From Pelotomaculum sp. UBA3102 (GTDB taxonomy: Bacteria; Bacillota; Desulfotomaculia; Desulfotomaculales; Pelotomaculaceae), in NCBI GenBank assembly GCA_002365865.1, contig DFAQ01000032.1, positions 1-56,186 on the forward strand: DNA of 56,186 nt, written 5' to 3'. Made by a program: the position numbers and the translations under genes. Under the pieces are notes generated by a model. The model did not search any database and had not been told where the DNA came from. It saw nothing but the letters and a program-made list of their open reading frames with translations. The stretch's first letter is position 1. Each line of letters begins with the position of its first letter. Shown here piece after piece: positions 41,595 to 49,539 of this stretch.

Positions 41595-42767
41595 ATGACG
41601 GTAAAAGTCAAGGTGGAACACGTAACCAAAATATTTGGTCCCTACCCCAAAGCTATACTGGAAAAAGTCAAAAGCGGCGGATCCAAGAACGAAATTCTGG
41701 CCCACACCGGTCACACTATCGGTGTGTATGACGCATCCTTTGAAGTACACGCCGGTGAAACTTTTGTGATCATGGGGTTATCCGGAAGCGGCAAGTCCAC
41801 GCTGATTCGTTGTTTAAACTTGTTGAACCGCCCCACAGACGGCAATATCTATATCGACGATGAAAACATCGTTAATTACACCAAAAAAGAACTGCTGGCC
41901 TTAAGGAAAAAAAAGCTGGCCATGGTTTTTCAACACTTCGGGCTTTTGCCCCACCGCAACGTGCTCAGAAACGTCGAATACGGCCTGGAAGTACGAGGCA
42001 TCTCCAAAGAAGAAAGAACGAAAACCGCCAAAACGGTCCTTGCCGGCGTCGGGCTCGAAGGCTGGGAAGACAAAAAAATCAGTGAGCTGAGCGGAGGAAT
42101 GCAGCAGCGGGTCGGTTTGGCCAGGGCGCTGGCCAATGATCCGGATATTCTGTTGATGGACGAGCCTTTCAGCGCCCTGGACCCGTTAATTCGCCGCGAA
42201 ATGCAGTATGAACTTCTGGACATCCAGGCAAAACTGAAAAAAACCATTATCTTTATTACCCACGACGTTAACGAGGCTTTTAAAATCGGAGACCGGGTAG
42301 CGGTAATGAAAGACGGGAAAATTGAACAAATAGGCACCCCGAAGGAACTGATTACCAACCCGCAAACCCAGTACATTGAGGAATTTATTAAGGACATAGA
42401 CCGGTCCAAGGTAATGCAGGCCAGAAACGTCATGTTTAAAACCTCGGCCCTGGTGTATCTTAAAGACGGCCCCAGGGTGGCGCTGAAGGCCATGGAATCA
42501 AACGGCATCTCCAGTGTGTTTGTCGTCAGCAGCGAAAGAAAGCTGAAGGGAATTGTCACCATTGAAGATACCATCAGGGCCATAAAAGAAGACCAACCAT
42601 TGGAAGATATTTTGAAAAATGATTTTTATACTACCGGTCCGGACACATACATTCAGGAATTGATCCCTATGGCCACGGACACCAAATACCCGATCGCGGT
42701 AACCGATGAAAACGACAAGTTGCTGGGAATAATAGTGCGCGTTTCCGTCCTTTCCGGTTTAGTATAG
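41595..42767 (+). CDS. opuAA: Glycine betaine/proline-type ABC transporter, ATPase with CBS domains
   Basis: The 390-residue ATPase has Walker A GLSGSGKST (about residues 60-68), signature LSGGMQQRVGLARAL, Walker B ILLMDEPFSALD and the H-loop ITHDVNEA. Two CBS domains follow (about 275-390), which in OpuA sense ionic strength. The N-terminal extension before the core is characteristic of the OpuAA/ProV group. ATG at 41595. Confidence 0.95.
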   Translation: MTVKVKVEHVTKIFGPYPKAILEKVKSGGSKNEILAHTGHTIGVYDASFEVHAGETFVIMGLSGSGKSTLIRCLNLLNRPTDGNIYIDDENIVNYTKKELLALRKKKLAMVFQHFGLLPHRNVLRNVEYGLEVRGISKEERTKTAKTVLAGVGLEGWEDKKISELSGGMQQRVGLARALANDPDILLMDEPFSALDPLIRREMQYELLDIQAKLKKTIIFITHDVNEAFKIGDRVAVMKDGKIEQIGTPKELITNPQTQYIEEFIKDIDRSKVMQARNVMFKTSALVYLKDGPRVALKAMESNGISSVFVVSSERKLKGIVTIEDTIRAIKEDQPLEDILKNDFYTTGPDTYIQELIPMATDTKYPIAVTDENDKLLGIIVRVSVLSGLV

Positions 42768-42865
42768 TTATTTCATACCGGTTTAATTAATGATTAACCG
42801 TATGAAGGAATTTCAGTTCCTCGAGGCGAAGTTAATAAAAGATTTTCATTACTGGAGGGTTCATT

Positions 42866-43078
42866 ATTTTTGGGTTTGGTTTTAAAAATAAAACGGTCAA
42901 AGAGCTTCGGAAAAACCAGGGGTTAACCGCTAAAGAGCTGGCTCGGCACTTAAAGTTGGAAACTATCACGGTTATGAATGTTGACGACCGGAAGGTCAAA
43001 GATCTACCCGAGCCGCTAAGGTCAAAAATGATTCCCGTTTTAAAAGGAGATTATTTGGATAAAATCCCCTGGCTGTAA
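42866..43078 (+). CDS. Small HTH-like protein with a probable ATT start
   Basis: The frame encodes about 70 residues: GFKNKTVKELRKNQGLTAKELARHLKL is an Xre-type helix-turn-helix, and the C-terminus ends GDYLDKIPWL. An in-frame TAA lies just upstream, and no ATG, GTG or TTG occurs before the HTH. The only codons placed correctly behind the GGAGGG site (42854-42859) are ATT at 42863 and ATT at 42866 (six-base spacing). A strong terminator follows the stop. The coordinates assume ATT at 42866. A frameshift near the T-rich start is the alternative. Confidence 0.6.
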   Translation: MFGFGFKNKTVKELRKNQGLTAKELARHLKLETITVMNVDDRKVKDLPEPLRSKMIPVLKGDYLDKIPWL

Positions 43079-43102
43079 AAATATTTAAAATATAAATTTT
43101 AG

Positions 43103-43140
43103 AAACAACCGGGAAACAAATCCCGGTTGTTTCTTATTTT
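43103..43140 (+). terminator. Terminator after the HTH gene
   Basis: AAACAACCGGGA pairs perfectly with TCCCGGTTGTTT around AACAAA and is followed by CTTATTTT. It may also end the opu operon. Confidence 0.9.
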
Positions 43141-43217
43141 CGGCAATAAAGTTACCCAACGTGGGAATAATAAGCAAACCGGAACTGTTGCCGGAGTAAA
43201 AGGAGGAGCCATAAGTT

Positions 43218-44624
43218 ATGAGAGTTCTGTTGTTACAACCGCGGCCCAAGACTGGCATCGGTTACAGAAGCCTGATCGCCATGGAACCGTTAGGGCTGGA
43301 AATTGTAGGCGCCGCCCTTAAGGACCACACCGTGTTCCTTTTGGACCTGATTTCAAACGGCAACATCACTTCCACCGTCCAGGAATTCCGGCCTGAAGCG
43401 ACCGGCATCAGTTGCTCATTTACCACTGATGTCTACCGGGCACTGAGAACAGCCGAGGAAATAAAAAAAGCCGGCCGGGATATATTTGTTTTCATCGGCG
43501 GCCACCATGCTTCTTTAAGCCCCGACGACTTTCACCACCAGGCGGTAGATGCAGTGGTGGTCGGAGAAGGCGAAACAACGGTACCCGACCTGGTTGCCGC
43601 CATTGAAGGAAAACAGGACCTGAAAAAAGTAGCCGGCCTGTACCTGAATACGGAGGAAGGACAAATCTTTACCGGGGACCGCCCGCTCCTTTCAAAGCTT
43701 GATCAAGTTCCCCCGGCAGACCGGAAACTTGCCGGTAAATATCAAAACCGCTATTTTATGGGTTTACGCCGGCCCATTTTTACCATTGAGACCTCAAGAG
43801 GCTGCCCGCATCACTGCAATTTTTGCAGCATCTGGCGTTTTTACCGGGGTAAAGTGCGCAGCATGAGCCCGGAACGGGTGGTAGAAGAAGTAAAACGCCT
43901 GCCTGCAGGTGACATATTATTTACCGACGATAATTTTTTGGCCGACGTGCACCGGGCCGAAAAAATAGCCGCCCTGCTTAAGGAAAGCCGTCTGCCAAAA
44001 CGCAAATACATTATTCAGGCCAGAAGCGACACCATCGTAAAACACCCTGACGTCATCCGGCAGTGGAAGAATATCGGCCTGGATCAAATCTTTATTGGTT
44101 TTGAAAAAATTGACCAGACGGGAATGGAAATGGTCAATAAGCAAAACAGCGTGGAAAACAACGAAAAAGCCCTCAATTTGCTTCAATCAATAGGCATCGG
44201 TGTCTACGCGTCTTTTATCGTTGACCCTGATTTTAACCGAATTGATTTCAAAAAACTTATTCGTTACATCAGAAAATTCAAAATAGAACAACCTCAATTC
44301 AGTATTCTCACCCCGCTGCCGGGAACCGAACTATACCAACAATTGAAAAAACGTTTAACCACCACCAATTACGAGTTGTTTGATTTGTTTCATGCAGTGC
44401 TGCCGACCCAAATCCCGCTTAAAGATTTTTACAAAGAATTTACCGGACTGTACCGGAAATCTTATTTGCGCCGGGAGCACACCATAAATACGATAAAATG
44501 GTTTCTGAAAAAATCCCTGTCCGGCCAGTTATCCTTAGAGCACCTGCGCCATCTGGCTTCAGGGGCGAAGGTAACCACTAATTACCTGTCCTACCTTGAA
44601 CCTGCCGGCCGGAAAAATCCATAA
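43218..44624 (+). CDS. B12-binding-domain radical SAM protein
   Basis: The 468-residue protein has an N-terminal cobalamin-type Rossmann domain (RVLLLQPRP to about residue 140, with FIGGHHASL and VVGEGETT). A radical SAM barrel follows with the CxxxCxxC cluster motif CPHHCNFC (Cys 196, 200, 203), and then a helical C-terminal domain. No DxHxxG motif is seen, so cobalamin would bind base-off without a His ligand. The family includes methylases of lipids such as hopanoids (HpnR-like), as well as other enzymes; the substrate cannot be assigned. A ribosome site AAAAGGAGGA precedes the ATG. Confidence 0.85.
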   Translation: MRVLLLQPRPKTGIGYRSLIAMEPLGLEIVGAALKDHTVFLLDLISNGNITSTVQEFRPEATGISCSFTTDVYRALRTAEEIKKAGRDIFVFIGGHHASLSPDDFHHQAVDAVVVGEGETTVPDLVAAIEGKQDLKKVAGLYLNTEEGQIFTGDRPLLSKLDQVPPADRKLAGKYQNRYFMGLRRPIFTIETSRGCPHHCNFCSIWRFYRGKVRSMSPERVVEEVKRLPAGDILFTDDNFLADVHRAEKIAALLKESRLPKRKYIIQARSDTIVKHPDVIRQWKNIGLDQIFIGFEKIDQTGMEMVNKQNSVENNEKALNLLQSIGIGVYASFIVDPDFNRIDFKKLIRYIRKFKIEQPQFSILTPLPGTELYQQLKKRLTTTNYELFDLFHAVLPTQIPLKDFYKEFTGLYRKSYLRREHTINTIKWFLKKSLSGQLSLEHLRHLASGAKVTTNYLSYLEPAGRKNP

Positions 44625-44627
44625 AAC

Positions 44628-44673
44628 ACGCATGTAAGGAAAGCGGCCGGCCGGCCGCTTTCCTTACATGCGT
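44628..44673. terminator. Perfect 46-bp palindrome, probable bidirectional terminator
   Basis: The sequence from 44628 to 44673 equals its own reverse complement, with its centre between 44650 and 44651 (GGCCGGCCGGCC core). It begins four bases after the radical SAM stop and is followed by TTTAAC only, so there is no real T-run. It also covers the last codons of the gene remnant on the other strand. Confidence 0.7.
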
Positions 44674-44765
44674 TTAACATTATCCTGAAACTTTTCCGCA
44701 CCCTCTTTGGCGACATAAGTTTTGTAGCAAGTTTCCATACAGTCCCCTAAAATTTTAAATTTATT
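44664..44765 (-). pseudogene. Remnant of a small gene (C-terminal part)
   Basis: On the minus strand a stop-free run of 33 codons ends with TAA inside the palindrome. It reads like real protein: GDCMETCYKTYVAKEGAEKF, then QDNVKRM. It has only one ATG, without a ribosome site, and an in-frame TGA stands upstream. It looks like the surviving 3' end of a gene; the family is unknown. Confidence 0.4.
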
Positions 44766-44776
44766 TCATTGACTGA

Positions 44777-44805
44777 TTGTATTTTGACCCCCGGCGTTTT
44801 ATAAT
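44777..44805 (+). promoter_or_regulatory. Promoter for fbp
   Basis: TTGTAT (44777-44782), a 17-base spacer and TATAAT (44800-44805). The leader to the ATG at 44970 would be about 158 bases, A+T-rich, with no clear riboswitch. Confidence 0.5.
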
Positions 44806-44969
44806 GAACCTACTAAATACATATTTAATATGACATATAATAGCCGGGCAACATAATTAGAGTAACACATTCATTAAACCGAAAAAAAAAATAAATAATC
44901 TCTAGAATATAAAGGGAAATGAAACATAGTATAGAATAAATTAGTAAAAGGTTTTATAGGAGGTAAATC

Positions 44970-46073
44970 ATGGGCAAGAATATTACCCTAACTGTAATCA
45001 AAGCAGACATTGGCGGATTTGTAGGACATTCCAGCGTGCACCCGGAAACAATGGAAACAGCCAGGGGTATTTTAGCCGGCAGCCCCCTGTTGACAGACTT
45101 TCACGTTACTCACGTCGGTGACGATATCAACTTGATCATGACCCATGAGTGCGGCAAAGATAACGGCGAGATACACCAGCTGGCCTGGGACACATTTTTA
45201 TCCTGTACCAGCGTGGCAAAAAAACTTAAATTATACGGTGCCGGCCAGGACCTGCTGGGAGATGCTTTCTCCGGAAACATCAAGGGACTGGGACCTGGCG
45301 TGGCAGAATTGGAATTCGAAGAAAGGGGCAGCGAACCGGTAATCGTTTTTATGGCTGATAAAACTGAACCGGGCGCCTGGAATTTCCCCCTTTACAAGAT
45401 ATTTGCCGATCCCTTCAACACCATCGGATTGGTGATCGACCCTAAAATGCACTCAGGTTTCTTATTTGAAATCCGGGACCTGATTGAAAATAAAAAGGTT
45501 GTCTTTTCCTGCCCCGAAGAACTATATGACCTGCTGGTCTTTATCGGCGCCCCGGGACGTTACTGCGTTAAATCAATCTTTCACAAGGAAACCAAGGAAA
45601 TTGCCGCCACTTCAAGTACGCAACGCTTGAATCTTATGGCCGGGCGGTACGTGGGCAAAGATGATCCCGTACTGCTCGTGCGCTGCCAGAGCGGTTTTCC
45701 GGCCGTGGGCGAGGCACTGGAGCCCTTCGCCAACCCCCACCTGGTATCCGGCTGGATGCGCGGTTCACACAGCGGCCCGCTGATGCCGGTATCCGTCGAG
45801 CAATCCAACCCGACCCGCTTTGACGGGCCACCCAGGGTTGTCGCCCTGGGCTTCCAGTTAAGCGGAGGAAAACTGCAAGGTCCGCAGGACTTCTTCGCTG
45901 ACCCGTCTTACGACCTGGCCAGAAAAAAGGCCAATGAAATCGCCAACTACTTGCGTAGCATGGGGCCTTTTGAGCCGCACCGGCTGCATCTCGACGAGAT
46001 GGAGTATACCACCATGCCCGATGTCAGCGCGCGCCTCAAGGACCGGTTCGAAAAACTGCGCGGCAGCAGTTGA
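44970..46073 (+). CDS. fbp: Fructose-1,6-bisphosphate aldolase/phosphatase
   Basis: This bifunctional enzyme joins triose phosphates to fructose-1,6-bisphosphate and then removes the 1-phosphate, making gluconeogenesis one-way. The 367-residue length is usual for the archaeal-type (class V) family. The N-terminus KADIGGFVGHSSVHP carries metal ligands. The RYVGKDDP motif supplies the catalytic Tyr (227) and the Schiff-base Lys (230), spaced as in known enzymes. CQSGFPAVGEALEPF and the closing MEYTTMPDV are also conserved. GGAGG precedes the ATG. A terminator follows, so it is monocistronic. Confidence 0.95.
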   Translation: MGKNITLTVIKADIGGFVGHSSVHPETMETARGILAGSPLLTDFHVTHVGDDINLIMTHECGKDNGEIHQLAWDTFLSCTSVAKKLKLYGAGQDLLGDAFSGNIKGLGPGVAELEFEERGSEPVIVFMADKTEPGAWNFPLYKIFADPFNTIGLVIDPKMHSGFLFEIRDLIENKKVVFSCPEELYDLLVFIGAPGRYCVKSIFHKETKEIAATSSTQRLNLMAGRYVGKDDPVLLVRCQSGFPAVGEALEPFANPHLVSGWMRGSHSGPLMPVSVEQSNPTRFDGPPRVVALGFQLSGGKLQGPQDFFADPSYDLARKKANEIANYLRSMGPFEPHRLHLDEMEYTTMPDVSARLKDRFEKLRGSS

Positions 46074-46111
46074 TTGATTCACTAACCAACCAGCAGTTTA
46101 TCGGTATTACT

Positions 46112-46144
46112 AATCCCCCGGGAGTTTTGTTCCGGGGGATTTTA
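46112..46144 (+). terminator. Terminator after fbp
   Basis: AATCCCCCGG pairs with CCGGGGGATT across a short loop and runs into TTTAT. Confidence 0.88.
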
Positions 46145-46708
46145 TAGTGCCTTATCTTATTTTTTTCTTTCCAATTCTTTATATAACCCGCGTTCGACAG
46201 TACCCGAATACATAAAAGCCGCAACAAGACATACCGCAAGGGCTGGCGGCTAGGTAAAAAATGGCACGTGTAACTATGTGTGATCACTGCCTTTTAGACT
46301 GATCTCCAGTATTTTCGGGGGTTGCGGGATTTTTAAAGCTCTAAACAATTGCTTTAAAAATGGCGTTGTTAAGAAAAAAGCGGAACCCAAGCAATTTGCT
46401 CATAAACTGCCCTTGCGCTTACCGCCCGAAAATTGGTACGGTTGGTCTTTTTCCTGCTAAAGACTAACCAACTCTACCAACCGAAAGGGGGTAACCAAAA
46501 AAATTATTGATGAAGCTTAGAAACGTCTCTTCTTACCCATTTATTATCATATCAGTTATTATTTAGTTGCCAATCTGGATGGGTTTGGTTAAGTAATGCC
46601 TTTTTTAGGCAAACACCCCCTTAGCAGCAGCGAGTTTCTTTAAAAAGTTCCCAGTTACTTACTTGACATCACACCACTGCCTAACAAAGGTAAAAACTGC
46701 TTTCCACG
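46145..46708. other. Gene-free stretch between fbp and the CRISPR-Cas operon
   Basis: No convincing ORF, and no evenly spaced repeats of CRISPR type, are seen in these 564 bases. There are isolated inverted repeats: ATTTTTAAAGC/GCTTTAAAAAT at 46329-46361, a GTTGGTCTTT/AAAGACTAAC pair near 46441-46470, and GCCTTTTTTAGGC near 46598. None has a clear T-run on the minus strand, so the end of the cas transcript is not defined. Confidence 0.6.
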
Positions 46709-48919
46709 CTAGGTAGGCCATTTAAAAGCAATCCCTTCTTGCTTCGCGAAAGCAACCACCAATGATACCCGTTCGCCTGGATGTTTATCTTCGGGAACAT
46801 CCTTGGTGTTTTGGATCGGGCCGGACAGCCCGCTTACTTCGTGTTTAGCCTTCCAGCCTCCCTTTCTCGTCTTTTCCTCAAGCAGCACAGCATTCACTAT
46901 TTCATTCGCCTTCGGCAAAGCTGCTGTTTTTAAGGAATGATCCTCTATTCCTTCACTAGCGGGCCGCGGCGGGTCAGGAGGCCAACCCGGTGCTTCTTCC
47001 CTAATAATATTATGCGGTGTAGGAAGCACCGGCCTGTCTCTAAATTTCCCCAACGGCATGTAATCTGTGTTCTTAAGCTGGAGACGGTCCTCCCATGTCA
47101 GAAGCCGATACAGCGCATCAAGCCGCGCGATCTTGCGCAAGCCCTCATTTTCGTCAATAAGCGTCTCCCTGCTGCTTCTGGCGTGGGCGAGCATCGCTTC
47201 CGCAAAGGCCTTCTCGAAAGAAACGCCATCGTCTTCTTTAACGCCATCGTCTTCCCAGCAGGCATAGCGCTCTTCCCGATCGATGAGAAAAAGTTCCGAC
47301 TCAATCCGCACAGACCCCAAGCCAAGCGGCTTGCCCATTCCCAGTTTGTGTTCACATTCTGGCGGCAGCCGCAATGCAGAAAGCAAGGCGCCTAATTCAA
47401 TAGCAGACAGGTTTTCAAAGCGGAGGCGGCCGCTGAAGGTAACGCCGCTTTTAACCGAGCGGATTATTGTGTGTTGACTGTCTTCAGGTTTTCCAGACTG
47501 AAGGTCCTTTTGTAAATCAGGGTAATTATTAGGTTCCTTTACTATTTCAAGTTTTTTGCTTTCTTCCCAGCGGTGCCAGTAGAGTTTATGCCCGCGGACA
47601 GTCGTATAATCGCCCTGCAAGTAAGTAGTCAATTGTTTTTGGCCTTTTGTCCCGTCCTGCGTCAAATAATGCTGGAAACAAGTAGCTTTAGGTGAAGAAA
47701 GGATGCGCGGCACAATGATCTCTTCGAACCAATCCGGTCCACCGCTACACGCCTCAGCATCCTCGAAAAAAACCCTCCCTTTGATTGCTTCTGCTTGCTG
47801 CTCTTTGTTTCTCTCTTGCCTGACCATCCCGAACATAGCCTCTGCCAGGTCCAGGCCAGCGTTCTTAATCTCCTGGGGAAGCAAATCCAAAGGGCTTAAG
47901 TCATAGGGAAAGCGGAACATCTGCGCCCTGCCGAAGAAAACAAGCTCGCCAGGGCTATTTTCTGTAGCTTCACTGGTCAGAAAGAAAACCGGTTCGCCAT
48001 GGCGCAGGCAGCCGTGAGCCTTACGGCAATCTTTGTCTGGCTTGTCCTTCGGAAAGGCCTTTTCTTGCCACTGGGTAATTTGATCGTCGTCGTGAAAACG
48101 TTCCCATTTTTCACTGGTAATAAGAATTTTCTGGTCTAGCTTCCTTCCAATAAATACAAAATCGTACTTCTTTCTTGGAGCACTGCCGGTAAGAACCAGG
48201 ATGCCTTCTTCCCAACCGGCCTTGGTCTGCTGGTCAAGAGATATTTCGGCTACATTCTTATTCTTCTGGGGGGCCCGTTTAAACCAACACCGTTTTTGCT
48301 GGCCATTCCAGTTAGGAAAATATTTCGGATCAGGTCGAACCGGAACATCAAGTTTCAATTTATTCAACAAATTCCGGTGTACCCGCAGGACTTCCTCCGC
48401 GGGAACTATGAAGTATTCATCACCCTCTTTTTCAATATAACCCCCGTCAGGTTTGTGGCTTCCGCGGATCATTCTCGTGCGGTAAGCTCCACCGATGCGG
48501 TCATCGGCAACAGTACGGAAAAAAGGTCTTTCATTGGTTACCGGCGCAATCTTAGCAAAGGAAAGAATTTCCACCAGCGTCCGGACCATCCCCCGCAGGC
48601 TGGAACCCGGTATCAGCGGCTTGCCTCGCGGTGTGGTAAAAAAATCCGGCCGCAGGCGGGCATCGCGCCTATCCCATTTCCCATTTTTGCGGGTTACCGG
48701 CCCGCGGATAAACAGTGGAGTCAATGTTTTAATTGTCAATTCAATCCACCCGTTATATGTTCCAGGCACAAATTGATCGTGCATTCCCCACAGCTTATTT
48801 TTTTCACCCTCAATCTCAAAGCCATCAGCCACAGTATAAACACTATTCGGCAGCGGCACAAAGTTATAGGGAGCAAAGGCGGTCCTATCTTCAGTTTCTG
48901 GATTAACATGCCGGGGCAT
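46709..48919 (-). CDS. TIGR03986-family RAMP protein (large Cas7 with insertion), type III-D
   Basis: The 736-residue protein begins with APYNFVPLP (about residues 16-24), typical of the TIGR03986 family. The Cas7-type core has PLIPGSSLRGMVRTL (about 101-115), preceded by several Asp residues (WDRRDARLRPD) that could include a nuclease Asp. A long insertion follows, and near residue 535 there is a glycine-rich RAMP loop (GMGKPLGLGSVRIE). In III-Dv effectors the matching subunit is called Cas7-insertion. It would bind crRNA and target RNA and may cut the target. ATG at 48919 follows AAGGAGG; GTG at 48925 overlaps that site. It is the last gene of the operon. Confidence 0.87.
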   Translation of the reverse strand: MPRHVNPETEDRTAFAPYNFVPLPNSVYTVADGFEIEGEKNKLWGMHDQFVPGTYNGWIELTIKTLTPLFIRGPVTRKNGKWDRRDARLRPDFFTTPRGKPLIPGSSLRGMVRTLVEILSFAKIAPVTNERPFFRTVADDRIGGAYRTRMIRGSHKPDGGYIEKEGDEYFIVPAEEVLRVHRNLLNKLKLDVPVRPDPKYFPNWNGQQKRCWFKRAPQKNKNVAEISLDQQTKAGWEEGILVLTGSAPRKKYDFVFIGRKLDQKILITSEKWERFHDDDQITQWQEKAFPKDKPDKDCRKAHGCLRHGEPVFFLTSEATENSPGELVFFGRAQMFRFPYDLSPLDLLPQEIKNAGLDLAEAMFGMVRQERNKEQQAEAIKGRVFFEDAEACSGGPDWFEEIIVPRILSSPKATCFQHYLTQDGTKGQKQLTTYLQGDYTTVRGHKLYWHRWEESKKLEIVKEPNNYPDLQKDLQSGKPEDSQHTIIRSVKSGVTFSGRLRFENLSAIELGALLSALRLPPECEHKLGMGKPLGLGSVRIESELFLIDREERYACWEDDGVKEDDGVSFEKAFAEAMLAHARSSRETLIDENEGLRKIARLDALYRLLTWEDRLQLKNTDYMPLGKFRDRPVLPTPHNIIREEAPGWPPDPPRPASEGIEDHSLKTAALPKANEIVNAVLLEEKTRKGGWKAKHEVSGLSGPIQNTKDVPEDKHPGERVSLVVAFAKQEGIAFKWPT

Positions 48920-48921
48920 AA

Positions 48922-49539
48922 TCACACCTCCTTGAAAACATCCACCAGGCGGGTTGCGGTTACACGGACTACGCCGCTCACCGTGTCCTGCTGGAAATAA
49001 TGACGCATTTTTAAGCGCAGCGGCCAGCGGCCGCCCCGGAAATTGTTTTCTTTACATTCCAGTGGGACAGCTTGCTCAGCCCCGGCAGCGGTCCCCACGC
49101 GGCTAAAACCTTCCCGCGGCTCCTCAACAAGCCTGTCCCCCAGCAAAATTCGGGTTTCTGTATGCGGCCGCACGGGCGAATCATCGTTTTCATCGTAATC
49201 ATCGATAAGCCGGCGCCCGGATAATTCCGCACCGTTTCTCCAAATCATTATTTCATCTTTAGAACCGAACAACCGTATTTCAAGGAGATTATCTCCAGAA
49301 ACCGGCGGGCAAAGGTCCGAGAATACTGCGGATGAAAGCAGCCAGCTTTTGCGCTCCTCATCGAAACGGCCCCAGGTAACCCCGTCGTAACAATGAGCCA
49401 ACAGCCAGGCATAAGCGTCAGCCTTAATGCCGTCTTTTAAGCCGCCTTCAAATCGCTCATTGCCGGTCACCCAGTCCAGAATTCTACGGCAGTCATTGCT
49501 GTCCAACAATTCGATTTTACATCCCTCAGGCAGGTTCAT
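48922..49539 (-). CDS. csx19: CRISPR-associated protein Csx19
   Basis: This 205-residue protein matches Csx19 (TIGR03984): YAWLLAHCYDGVTWGRFDEE at the N-terminus, LLEIRLFGSKDEIMIWR in the middle, and RLKMRHYFQQD with a closing VTATRLVDVF. Csx19 is a subunit found only in type III-D effectors; its function is still unclear. ATG at 49539 is chosen because AGGAGGT lies just upstream; the longer frame to 49620 lies inside the previous gene. It overlaps the double-Cas7 gene by 14 bases. Confidence 0.88.
   Translation of the reverse strand: MNLPEGCKIELLDSNDCRRILDWVTGNERFEGGLKDGIKADAYAWLLAHCYDGVTWGRFDEERKSWLLSSAVFSDLCPPVSGDNLLEIRLFGSKDEIMIWRNGAELSGRRLIDDYDENDDSPVRPHTETRILLGDRLVEEPREGFSRVGTAAGAEQAVPLECKENNFRGGRWPLRLKMRHYFQQDTVSGVVRVTATRLVDVFKEV

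Noticed and set aside
46145..46708. Possible degraded CRISPR array next to the cas operon
   Set aside because: The inverted repeats there are single, of different sequence and unevenly placed; no direct repeat of 25-40 bases occurs twice.
48296..49000. A 234-residue plus-strand open frame opposite the large Cas7 gene
   Set aside because: It has no ribosome site and covers conserved RAMP codons on the other strand, so it is a chance frame.
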